From contig OW285187.1 in the NCBI GenBank assembly GCA_935421135.1, positions 12,859,929 through 12,923,928 of the forward strand: 64,000 nucleotides of DNA, written 5' to 3'. The stretch's first letter is position 1. Each line of letters opens with the position of its first letter. The notes beneath the pieces were generated by a model, which was not told where the DNA came from, did no database searches, and saw nothing but the letters and a program-made list of their open reading frames with translations. A program made the translations under genes and the position numbers. Source of the DNA: Bugulina stolonifera. Its lineage: Eukaryota; Bryozoa; Gymnolaemata; Cheilostomatida; Bugulidae. Shown here piece after piece: positions 1 through 21,000 of this stretch.

Positions 1-131
1 GAGATACACAGTATTAAGGACAGCAGATACACTAATCTAGCATCTACTACTAGTTTAGTATCACCCACAGATATAGATATACATATTAATATAGACATAG
101 TAATTACTGTGAGTGCTGGTATACATTGCAG

Positions 132-3100
132 GCAAGAATCTCCTTGGTAAGAAAACTGATGCTAAGGAGAACTCTGAAGGTAGTACCATGGACGAAACTG
201 ACGATACTAGAAGTAAGTGCATATATGTCTGTCTACGTTAGTCTATGGGTGCTGAGTACCAATGTGTTCGTACATGTATCTATCATGTACTATTTATAAT
301 ATAGGTGAAGGAAACGATATGCTGCCAAGGCTATTCATAAAATGTAAACTAGTGGGAACCTGTGAAAACAAAAACAGCAGTTATAATGCGGTCATGTGGG
401 ACATAACTTAGAATATATTACACTGTCACATAACCATATACATTGTTGCAGGGCAGGGACAAAGTGCGCCACTCGTCCAAACTATAGTTTGTGATTCGAT
501 TAATGAAACAGGTTTGCAAGTACTCACTGCATTCCTTCTGTCTAACGCTTCAACATGTGTTATTTACATCTAATATTATGTGTTCAGTTCACGGGGTGTA
601 ACACTACTGTATTTATAGCCTATATACATGTACATGTACAACGTGTACATTCACAACGCTGAATCGCTTACAACGTCACATTATAATGTGTGACTGCCTG
701 ATGCCTAGCTGCTATTAGTAACATGGCGTACTACTCCTTGCCTATCACACTTCAATAATACACACGACTCTATTTCAGAGTTGTCTATTCTTACGGATTT
801 TCAATGCCTTGGAATATTGGAAATATCACATGGAATATTCTGTAGTCACTGAGGAACTGTGCTTTGAAACTTGTATATCCAGTATTTTACCAGCAAAGTT
901 TTATTTTATAGAATTTACATGTAGTAACATAAAATGGCTCACACATCCATGAGCATAGGTAGCTGAACATAGATGTAGTTTTTGTAGAACATGCAGTCAT
1001 TAGTTTCGTTCACTACTGAAGTGTAGGCTTACTAGGACATCTTCCTCTATCAACCTAGACTGCTTTTCTTTAACAAACGTAATGTCTGCATCTTACCACT
1101 AGTTCCATCTTCGCTTTCTGTTACTGTCAAGCTACAACCGTTTGCCACAACCTACTCACATGTACATGGGTCACAGGATACACGTGACATTGGTCACAAT
1201 ATACATGTGACATTGGTCACAGTAAAATGTGACATTGGTCACTGTATACACCGGTACATATAACAATTGAACTGCATGTTGCAACACTCTGATGTTACTT
1301 ATACACCAACTATATTAACTTTACGCTGCGTAGTAGTAGAGTCGCGTATATCCTAACATATCTATCTCTAATCCCCAGGGAAAAAATCTGACCATGTAGA
1401 AAAATCCAATACTGTCATCCAGAAAACGGATACTACTGTATGCGTACCTAACGGTGCGCTATACAATACCGACTGTGAGTATGAGAAGAGCCCCGGTGTG
1501 GTTGGCAGACTGCCAGGTCAGACTGCCAGTCAGCCCCTTGTGTACTGTTTGTTCTTAGTAGAATTATAGGCTAATGTACTCAACACTTTGCTCAATCTTG
1601 TGAGTTCTATTAGTGTTTATCATCAGTGGGTAACCATCTTGCTCCTAGCTTACACCTTACATATTATTCATTCAGTTCAGTGTAGTGTACCAGCACACCA
1701 ACGTATAAGATAAATGTTCACTCAATCGGTGAATTTGTAGTCTCACTCGGGTGAGAACTGGTGAGACTGGTGGTCGAAAAGCATAGAAAAATTCGAGTTA
1801 TTTTAACTAGTTTTAAAACTACAAATTCTTGTATTGAGTGAGCCATCTTACACATGTTGGCCTATTTCTAATTCAGGTGCACCCCCTTCTTTATGCGTGA
1901 TCCATGTTATATTTTATGGCTACTATGAAAGTATTTCTTTCCTCATCGCACTTGCTGTACTGCACTGATGCCGCCGAAGCCGCTGCTGCTCCGCTCTTTA
2001 TTATTTCAGTTTGGACTCCATCTTGTGCAGTGGGCTGTCATGATTATTTTTGTTTTTTGCACAACTTAAGTTTTTTGACTCAAGTTATTTAGTTGGTTCT
2101 GCTTCTTATGGTTCTGCTAGCTCACTGTCAACAAACCTAAAAGATAAGAACATCAAGAAATAGTATATCATTAGTATGCCATCTCTGGACCTCCACCCCA
2201 CAACTTCAGATTATGTGATAAGATATTGAATGTGATGATATATGTACTAGTAATGGGTTAAATATCATCATCTGACCTGCTGTGAGGTGATGGAAGTACC
2301 TGGCGTTTCTCTCCATCCCCCATAGACATGTGCACCTACTCAGGTTTATGGAAGATTTGTAAAACAATATCCAAAACTATTTCTACTAACAATAAACTAA
2401 TGTAGAATCTTGTGTAAATCTGTACCGTCGTTGTTGTTTGCTAATCACCCAAATCTCTTATTCTACTCTGTACTTGTTCTACTGTACACATCAGTAGGCT
2501 ATATTCTCACTAGGCACAATGGTAAATATATTATCAACTACTGTATATCATATTGTTGATGATAGAAGATCTCATCAGTTATGTCTGTGTCACTCTCTAC
2601 TTTCAGAGATTTGTTTAATGAAGTGGAGGATTTTGTGTTTTACAGATAGAAAGGCTGAAATTATCAAACTGACTGAAGTGCTAATCGGGGCTATTACTGC
2701 TGGCAACTTTGAGGAGTACAGGTACTGTATTGTGTATAGCACTTAGTTTGAGGAGTACAGGTACTGTATTGTGTATAGTACTTAGTTTGAGGAGTACAGG
2801 TACTGTATTATGTATAGTACTTAGTTTGAGGAGTACAGGTACTGTATTGTATATAGTACTTAGTTTGAGGAGTACAGGTACTGTATTGTGTATAGTACTT
2901 AGTTTGAGGAGTACAGGTACTGTATTGTGTATAGTACTTAGTTTGAGGAGTACAGGTACTGTATTGTGTATAGTACTTAGTTTGGGGAGTACAGGTACTG
3001 TATTGTGTATAGTACTTAGTTTGAGGAGTACAGGTACTTTATTGTGTATAGTACTTAGTTTGAGGAGTACAGGTGTATAGGTGTATAGGCTTCCTTTGAG

Positions 3101-5071
3101 GAGTACTAACAGTTACTGTATTGTATGATAAAGGGAATTTTTGCTAAGAGATGAAACTGGTAAAAAATACGAACATAGCCTACATGAGTTGGAGATCTGG
3201 CATGAAGGTACATGTATGTACAAATGTAGTTCTAGTAGTAGTGTAAGCAGGGTTGGGAATCGCCAATAGCATTTGATATTCGATGGTGATTTTCTTTGGT
3301 CTATTCACCATCGATTCCACCTAATCTTTGGTTTCCAACAAAGCCATCGAAATGCATGTATTCGTTGGTTTTATAGGGTTACAGCTGCATTCGATTGTCA
3401 CTAAGCTGCTAATTAATCTGCTAGTGTTTAGTACAGGAAATAAATGAAAAGCCTTGTAGCTTAGTTCTTATCTTTTTAACAAAAAAATGATGATGAGCTG
3501 TTTTATTTAATAACAAAATAATAGTTTCTATTTGCAAGCTAGGATAAAATGTGAGTGGCTAGCACCAAATAAGAAATAATAGCCTGGAATTTCTGGCTAA
3601 GATTTGCAGTGCATATAAATATTTGAATGCTAAAAAGAAACATAAAGGTAGAGGAGATAACTCTAAACTATGAGAAAATGCAAATAAAACTGGTAATATT
3701 AGGCACAGTTGTTATAACATTTTAAAGTAATAGACAAAGTTAGTAAAGACAATAAATTTCTCCATTTTTACAAAAATTATACCCATATACATGTGCATTT
3801 TCTAAAATCATCATCGATTGTAAAATCGATTGAAGTACAATCATTGATTTGGTAAAGTAACAATCGAATGCTTGTATTCTTTGGTTTAGTCAGCATAATC
3901 GAAAATCGGAAATCGAATGCAAAAGTAGATCAAAGTTCCCAACCCTGAGTGTAAGTACAAGTACCCTACTAACAGTGGTATGAACTAACAATGCATGTGT
4001 GTATTATGGTATCAAATGTTCTGCCGTGCCCATGCTCAACTATTGGAACCTTGACTTCTGATTGTAGTAATATGTGTGATCCTAACCTCACCTGCTTTGA
4101 GCCTGAAGCCAAGGGGCATCTAGTGGAAGGTCTGGAGTTTCACAAGTTCTACTTTGATAATGGTGAGCACTGCACTCTTTTCTATATAAATTGTAAAAGA
4201 GTGGCCACGTGGGTTTCGTTACCTTCAATGCCTCAACTCTGTTGGATGCTACACTGGCCTGGCTGCGCTACACTGGCTGTGCATACATTTAGCTCATATT
4301 TGCCTAAACGAATAAGCTGCTCAGAAATACCACGAGGATATAGCCAAGCTACGTGTCGTATTTGAAAGCTGACCACTCACACGCTACTCCTTGGCACCAT
4401 CTTATTACATTTGCAAAAGATCAACATTCTGACCTTAACCTAACGAATCTTCATGGCAGGATGAACTCGGGAATGAGGCCTCCTGTATAGTAAGCCTTAT
4501 ATTTAGTGTACTGGTGATGTGTGTTATAGCCAGATATCTCCCATCCCCTTATGTTTGAATTACAACGTTTATAAATTGAACTGCTCTATATTTCCGTACT
4601 TTTCAGTGATACCCAATCACAGCAAGTCAGTGAACACTACTATAGTACACCCACATGTGCATCTGCTAGGAGATGATGCTGCAGCTATAGCTTATAATCG
4701 ACTTACTCAGTATATTGACAGGTGAGAACTTACACGACGTGCTATATACTGTATACAACAATGTAATAGTGTGTACTCTACATAGTAAATGACACAACAA
4801 ATAACTGTTATAGATACACTTAACTGTAGCAATACAGTAAATGTGATCTATTTTTTATTCTGCGCTCTTTGAAATCCCAAAGTGTTTGAAAAATGTGATA
4901 ACATATTTCATATATTATGAGGTCAGAGGAGTTAATATTGTACTGTGTTGTAGAAATGGTTCTCCACAGACCATGGAGTGTGAGGAAACAAGGATATGGC
5001 AGAGACGTCACAACGGCTGGCAGAATGTCCACATGCACAGAAGTGGAAGCCCATCTGCTCCACCAAACTAA
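132..5071 (+). CDS. CAMK2: Calcium/calmodulin-dependent protein kinase II, C-terminal half (partial, kinase domain outside window)
   Basis: CaMKII is a Ser/Thr kinase whose C-terminal association domain assembles the holoenzyme. Only the linker and association exons are here; the kinase and calmodulin-binding exons must lie to the left. Joined exons: 132-212, 452-511, 1379-1474 (linker), 2646-2721, 4068-4162, 4607-4721, 4954-5071 (stop TAA). The association domain reads continuously across the last four exons, with the hallmarks [65 protein letters not shown] and the C-terminal [10 protein letters not shown]. All splice phases agree. The three linker exons are each phase 1-1 and so individually skippable, as expected for the alternatively spliced CaMKII linker. 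The 2722-4067 intron contains a 39-bp minisatellite and a hAT-like element. The family is certain. The exact linker exon set is inferred from open frames and splice sites, and other cassettes may exist. Confidence 0.93.
2711..3073 (+). repeat. 39-bp minisatellite spanning the CaMKII exon end and 5' splice site
   Basis: Nine full 39-bp units plus a partial tenth start at 2711, 2750, 2789, 2828, 2867, 2906, 2945, 2984, 3023 and 3062, differing by only a few substitutions. A degenerate further copy sits near 3091-3122. The first unit begins with the last 11 bases of the CaMKII exon that ends at 2721 and continues into the intron. Each full copy therefore carries the exon end GAGGAGTACAG (GGGGAGTACAG in one) followed by the donor GTACTG (GTACTT in one). 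Confidence 0.97.
3248..3947. mobile_element. Non-autonomous hAT-like element (MITE), 700 bp
   Basis: Both ends carry the inverted terminus CAGGGTTGGGAA: left at 3248-3259, and its reverse complement ending at 3947. A perfect 8-bp target duplication AGTGTAAG flanks the element (3240-3247 and 3948-3955). An 8-bp duplication with CAGGG-type termini is diagnostic of the hAT superfamily. The interior is AT-rich with repeated ATCGAT-like stretches and no transposase frame. It lies in the CaMKII intron between the first two association-domain exons. Confidence 0.9.
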
Positions 5072-5598
5072 GTTTAACGCTGTTGTCTGTGCTGATGTTA
5101 TGTTGTTGGTAGGCCTTGGTAGGCAGTAAATGCACTAAAAGCGAACAAGTGGTTTAACTTCTTTTGAACGCACAAGTATATTTAGTCTATGTATTTGCTA
5201 TACGCACTTCCCTGTCTAGATTCTATTATATAGCTGTTTTATTATGCTCAAATAATATATTGGTGTTCGCAAATGGTGTTTAAATACAATTTACATTTTG
5301 TAAATCTTTTACTAACCTAAAAATTAATTTGAGCTGAATGTTTGATGATGTCACTGCTGTGTTGCATTAAGTACCTTTATTTGTGTTCTCTTTTAAATTG
5401 TAAACTTAACCTTTTAATTCCCACCATCTGCTAACATAGGGTGTTAACACTATTATAGATATTAATATGTAGAACATGGTTATAAATTCTAATATTTGCA
5501 CTGGGTATAACTTGTATACTGAGTAGAGGGTAGTGGCATTGTAGAATCCTATTTAGATGGTTGTATTCTTTATGTTATTGTGATTCACTTATCTGTGC

Positions 5599-5604
5599 AA
5601 TAAA
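5599..5604 (+). terminator. Candidate polyadenylation signal of CaMKII
   Basis: AATAAA lies about 530 bp after the CaMKII stop codon and is the first clear signal in the 3' flank. Confidence 0.5.
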
Positions 5605-7422
5605 GTTGCTCTTACCCATCTCTATATTGAATTAATCACAGCCTCACGGGCATAAAGTCTAAACTTATATGAGGTTTTGTAAATTACATGTATTTTGTTG
5701 TTATATTTTCATTGAATGGGTTTATAACAATACTTTGTTATCATTCATTTGAACTGGTTCTGTCTTATTGATTTTGGTTATATTATAATAAAGATATTGA
5801 TCTTGTACTTATACAGTTTCAATGCAGGTGGTGATCAGTGATTATATTATTACAAATATTATGATGTAACGAGGAGTTGTTTTAGGCAAAACAGTGAATA
5901 TCTCCTAGTTCTTCAAAGTTCTTAGTGCACCAACAGTATGAGTGACTGGTTGTCACTTAATGAAATCAGAAAATCCCACTTTTAGTTGCTGATTGCAGCC
6001 CAGACTTAATTGATTAGGGATTGTCATACCTTTGAAAAAGAGAGGACAACTACTGATAGAAAATTTTGCCGCCACACAAATTTGTCATCTCGTCGTTTGT
6101 TGAGAATAGTCCAGGAGCACCACACTTTTTATAATACACACCCATGATGCGTATGGCAGGTGCAGCCGTTACAAGTCAGGCTAGGAAAAAAATTCATTCA
6201 ATTTTTTCGTGATCAACAGTGATGTTCAGGTAAACATAAATTATGTAGACCTCGCCTACCCTATTTATTTAGTACTTTATAGCGCCTTAATATATTACTT
6301 TTGCAATATGAGTACATCAGTCAATTTGGCATGTGGTAAAATAGACTAAGTAGAAGTACAATATTGTCAATTGTGATTGTAAATTAGTGATTTTTATTTT
6401 AGATTTAAATTAAATTTAGTCATTAATAATTTTAAATTTTAATTGCAAATGCCGCAAAAATGTGTGTCATGTGCAATAATATCAGATGCAGCTAATTTAT
6501 TACAGCGTTCAGCTTAGCTGTGAGGTTGATTACAGCTTAGCTTAGGTGAAAGGTCTAAATTGAATTTTAAAATTAGTGTCTGACCAGAAAAATTGAAATA
6601 ATATAATTAATAGTAATTATTTTTGTAATGTAAATAATGTTCCTCTCTGTCTCCTTGTCAAAATTCACACATAAGCAATTGTTATTGTTAAAAAGATAGC
6701 GAGTAGTGAAGTACAAGCTGTGCGAGTACAAGCGTGTAGTAGGTTGGTGAGTAAGTACAAGTACAAATGCATAATGAAAATTTTTGAAAAAGCAAGCACA
6801 AATAACAGGGTGACCAACCAAAATTTGTAAAAATGAGTCGAACATGTGGAAGGAAAACTTTTCAGGATTGTTGCTGAATAATGACTGTACAAACGGCATG
6901 GCAAAAAATTTTCTGATTTCTTGTACCAAATTCAAATTGCATAGATTTTTTAAATGGTAGGATGTATTAACTAAAAATTATATTTTTATCCTTTAGCTTT
7001 AGGTGAACTACCAGCTTCCACAAAATGCGTCATATGCGTCCATGAGTCCAACTAGCAATTGTTTCTCTAAAATGCGTCTGTGGACTCATTGTGCATCTTA
7101 GTTGGTCAGTGTTCATATAGTACTAAGTACTTTTACAGTCTACTTGTAAGTACACTCAAGTATACTTCAGTACAACAACTCTGATAAAATCTCTAAGGTA
7201 TTAAACAGGTGTCAAATTAGATTTCCAAGTTATTTTTTCTAAGGAACTAGTACAACTATTTTATGATCAACGTCAAAGGAAAAGAGGGTCTGGGCGATGG
7301 TCAAGAGAGACTGTCTTTTTCTGAACAGTCTGACTTAGTAATAGCTACATAAAGGAGATGAGTATTCATTGTGATGATTGTAGAGCGTGATTGAATGGCG
7401 TAAATACTTGTAACATATAGTT
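5605..7422. other. Intergenic region between CaMKII and TMEM209
   Basis: AT-rich with no supported gene. The part around 6780-7110 resembles, in inverted orientation, sequence near 23460-24260 and is probably an old interspersed repeat. The TMEM209 promoter should lie near the right end, but I see no distinctive element. Confidence 0.5.
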
Positions 7423-12307
<4,885 letters not shown>

Positions 12308-12460
12308 GAGTAGAAGACAGAGACTGGGACAGATAGATATATATAACAAGACAATGTATCAGTATACTTGTATTTCCTGTGACTTGATGGACGCAATTCC
12401 CTCACCAGCAATACTGCAGTAGACTTCAAACCGATTATTAGAATATTATATCAGTTAACA

Positions 12461-12466
12461 AATAAA
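12461..12466 (+). terminator. Candidate polyadenylation signal of TMEM209
   Basis: AATAAA lies 154 bp past the TMEM209 stop, inside the 487-bp gap to the convergent SEC61A gene. The remaining gap sequence is AT-rich with no other feature. Confidence 0.5.
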
Positions 12467-12794
12467 TTTAAGTAAATTGGATACACCAATGCTAACATCA
12501 ACAAACACAATTATTTATGGATACGATACACTATGATAAGAATAATTAATATAGATAGAGAGGGGGCTGTACATTAGCAATATGAGCTTCTACTAATATC
12601 CAGATTTATACAAGTAGAGTAGGTTTGATGGTAGATGCATTTATAAAGGGTAAGACTTACGTAACAATACAAACATACTAGCAGCATATTGTCTCCACTG
12701 TACTATATTTAGTGCATAATCTACTGTCTATAATATTTTTGGCTGTTCTTCAATTATATATACAATGAACTATATAGGAATAGAAGAAGTTAAT

Positions 12795-17052
<4,258 letters not shown>

Positions 17053-17173
17053 GATATGCTGTGTACTATTTTCCCAGAGATGTACAAATAATATGAACCT
17101 GAAATCGACAAAACAGTAGAATGAATGACACCGGCTTCAGTGGAGAATTGAAGTTTGTGGATGTGGAAAGGAA

Positions 17174-17183
17174 GTCACGTGAC
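17174..17183. promoter_or_regulatory. Palindromic E-box/ACGT element upstream of SEC61A
   Basis: GTCACGTGAC is a perfect 10-bp palindrome about 120 bp upstream of the SEC61A start codon, next to an ETS-like GGAAGT. ACGT-core sites of this kind bind bHLH-zip and some bZIP factors. Function here is inferred. Confidence 0.4.
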
Positions 17184-18097
17184 CAAGATTTGCCAACAAG
17201 CTACACGTTTGGGAACTACAGGTGTTAAATTTTGTGCATTTTTGACAAGTTACATTTTAATTTTTGCTTTGAAGGTTTTGTAACAAAAATAAATAAAGCT
17301 TTATAGCATTCTATGCAATTTTTATGGTATATTCTTATGACACGCTAGCAAGTTTAATAACAGCGAAATATAATTTTGAAAAGACAACTCCTCATCAAAA
17401 AAATACTTTGGCAAAGCATTGCAAGCTCCTTGACCACAGCTCCCTCCTGAGTCAAGTCTTCCTAAGAGATGGATGACTACAGTCATCAACAGTGCTATAT
17501 ATGTGTCAGCAGATTAACAGAGTTCATAGCCACAGCCATATCAAGTAGGGATTAGGGAGCCTTTTCAACTTCCGTTACAAAAATAGTATTGGCCAATACT
17601 TTGTCATTTGGGCAATAATAAACTAAATGCTACTACATAGCACTTCCAGTACCACTAATAATATCTAAAGTTAGTTCTTTGTGCTGCTACAAATGTATAC
17701 AATAATTCTACTATAATACATCTACAAGTAATTATCAGTTTATTACCTTGATATATACATGGATCAATTATGTTTCCAATATTTATTCATATTCAAACGA
17801 TCAACTTGTTCAAAATGGGAGGTAAATTGTCAAAGTAATTACATAGTACATCATGCTGTTTCACTGGTGTTGTCTTCCACAGGAACAAAACCCTGTTATC
17901 TATAATAATACATGAATTTATTTGCAATGTGTAACAAATATATCAATAATTAATTGGCAACAAAGTCATATAAAGTTCTATATGAAAAGCTTATTAGAGA
18001 ATAATTACATTTAGATTATGTAATCTTTCTTGATTGAGTAAGATTCTATCAACCCCAAAGTGCATGTAATAAGTTTCAAGCAGGACATTTTCCGTCT
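17184..18097. other. Intergenic region between SEC61A and DRG2
   Basis: AT-rich. It includes the SEC61A upstream region on the left and the DRG2 3' UTR on the right. I see no gene or repeat family. Confidence 0.5.
17917..17922 (-). terminator. Candidate polyadenylation signal of DRG2
   Basis: TTTATT on the + strand (AATAAA on the gene strand) lies about 176 bp beyond the DRG2 stop. Confidence 0.45.
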
Positions 18098-21000
18098 TTA
18101 CTTCTTGATAATCTGTACGACATCATCATTACAGACTGTGTGGCTTATTCCGACTCTCTGTGGACTGAACTTGCAGCTTCTCCCCTACAAACGCATACAA
18201 TATATCGAAAATGAAGGGTTAATAACACAAATTTCGCTTACAATTGTGAGAACTATCCAATTGATTGCATCTAAATGATCATATAGAGTGCACTGCAAAT
18301 GTTTTATACAATATTTAAGTTATATCACAGCGATAGCTTACCCAGACTAGTGCATAACGGAATTGAGCTACTATAGTTCTGTGGATGGCATGACACTAAA
18401 AATACAACATACAGATTATGAAACCAACGCAAATACTCCTAAGCCAGTTTGAGCAGACAGTTGATTGAAAAGAACCTGTACAGCCTTATTAGCCAAGTCA
18501 TATAAAACAGATTGTATGTACATTTACATTATAATGCAATAGAAGTGCAAAATAAATTTTTGGGGATTGTCCTCTCTCTCGTCATATGCAACAATGGAGA
18601 AGCTACTCCAAAGTTTAGTCAATGGACTAGATGAAGCAATATGGACCTTTTATGTCTTGCTAACTGTTAACAAATTGAGTCAATTAACACTTACCACGTG
18701 TTCAATAGAACAGCCACCACGAAGTATCAAAGGGTCCTCAAAGTCTGGCTTCTTTCCTTGTCTTTTCGTATAGACTCGCATCAAACCAAGATGTTCCCAT
18801 AGTTCCTCCACAAAATAATCCATATTTAGCTTCATGTTACAACTACAACAGGGTATTATAACAATTTTGTATGTAATTTATAATTTAATAAACACTAAAA
18901 TGCTTAGCAACAAAACAATATAAGATTGTACTCAAAACCCATGCTGATCTAAAGTTTACAGTGATCGAACATGTACAAGCAAACTAAATAAGCAAACTGT
19001 ATAAGCAAACTGAATTAGAACTATCAATGTCCAGTGGTTACCTGATCACAATACTGTGTGGTTTACGGGCCAGTCTGTCTACTTCCTCCATTGATATCTG
19101 GTCAATCTTATTGTAAACCTGTTAGAAGTTAATATATAATCACCACAAGTCCAAAAAATATATAAACAATAAACTCATGCATACAAGATACAATATGGAA
19201 CTGCCTCAGTTACTATTCAGTTATAATTCTGACAAACACATTGCCATTATTGCTTAGGATTTCATCTTCCAGAGAAATAAAATATAATTCATGTATACGG
19301 ATATAATAATAGTGTACTCACGTAAAGGCATGACATGTACACTCTATTACCCATGATTACGTCTATGAATTCATCACAAGTACAGTCTTCCCTAAATATC
19401 ACATCCGCGTTAAATATTTCTAGTCATTCTGTTAAGGAATTTAGAGGTGTCTATATACTGTAAGGTCAATGGCATTTAGTCATCATATTAACATATACAT
19501 GCACATGTGCAATGAGTGGGAATGCAATGATACTATCAGAGTTGTCTGCTCCCAAATAGATAGCACAGCAAGAGGGCACAACTTCTAAATAGCTGAATAA
19601 ATGCATGGTAAATACTGTATGTGGTGGAAGAATATTCCTACAAATTTAGCAAAGAATAAAATATAAATTGACATACATATTCTACAATATTAGGTCCCAA
19701 AGACAGAGGTAATGAACTAGAAATATACTGTTATAATTCACATAGCTATGAAAGATGCCCATGTCCCTATGGTCAAACAGTACAACCCTTTGAATACATA
19801 CACCGACATAACCATTACCTACTTTATTTTATATATGGTGGAATTAAAAGGATACTGAAGTCATGTAGTATGTTTTGCACCATCTTCTCATCACACTTTG
19901 TGAGGTTTAGAGTTGCTGTGAATTTAATTCCTCCCCCTTTCTTCTGTTTGAAATATATATTTGGTTTCTGCTTGTTTAGCCTGATGCCTACTGCTTCCAG
20001 CTCAGTTTCTAGCAAATCTCTAAAAACAATACATTACTTTGCTATAGCCGTAATTAACATCAAGTTTATGAACTAATAATATCAATAGAAGCTGAGCCCA
20101 TGTACTCTAAGGACTTACTTCTGTATTTCTTTTTTAGTCGCATCTAGCATCATAACAACTAGGTCTGATGTCCGAGCAACGGCTATGACTTGTCTCCCCC
20201 TACCCTTTCCTGCAACAAACCGGTTATATAATATAATATACACATGCTGCTACATCATACTTGCAGTATATCCCCACTGTTAAATAGGGCCATTTTGAGG
20301 ATAAATTTTTATCTATAAGCAGAAGAAATAGGAGTAGCCGTGGCTGAGTGGTTAGGATGCTGAACCTTCATGCTGAAGGTCCCAGGTTCGAATCCCAGTC
20401 ACGGTGGTGTTAGGAAGAGCATCCAGCCACAATTGCTCCTGTGTCTCATATAAGGTGTCTTCGTGACCTAAACTTCAGACCCAGCCCGATTTACGAAAAT
20501 ATTTTTGCGGCACACATCCGTCACAGGGTCGCGAACACACTGGCCTGGGCCAAAAGCAAAATCCTCATTTTTGCGCAAAGAAGTCAGGTGTGCTGATGAG
20601 CTAGGGATGGTTTTGTCCGACCAAGCAAAATCCCAGGCCAATAGCCCTTCTGACCTGGGTCGGACAGCCATCTTGTAATTTTTATTTGCGACCCGAGTCC
20701 GTCCAAGAGGTCGCGAAACCACCTACATGTATAAGTCTTTGGGGTCAGGCAAGTTAGCATGGCTTCAAGGCAACGCCTCTACCCCTACCAAAAAAGGCCA
20801 GGTCACTGGGCCTTTCTCACAGGGAATTGGCCAGCACTGGCACCTGGCAGTGCAAGCTGCAAGGGGCTGGATTCGATGAGGAGTATAAGTCGGTGTTTTT
20901 TTAGAAGAATTGACAGAGATACAGTAGAAGTCACCACGTAGCTATAGGTTACTGTCAGGTAACTATATATTGACTAGTTGTATGTAATGGAAAGTAACAG

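Noticed and set aside
2709..3080. 123-residue repetitive protein [13 protein letters not shown]
   Set aside because: Translation of the 39-bp minisatellite; its frame differs from the CaMKII exon frame.
6573..6935. 120-residue open frame on the minus strand before TMEM209
   Set aside because: Low-complexity hydrophobic translation of AT-rich DNA, with no splice context or homology.
20333..20405. Possible functional tRNA gene
   Set aside because: Position 33 is not U, the T stem is mispaired, and the sequence continues into a repeat body shared with a second copy; it is a SINE head.
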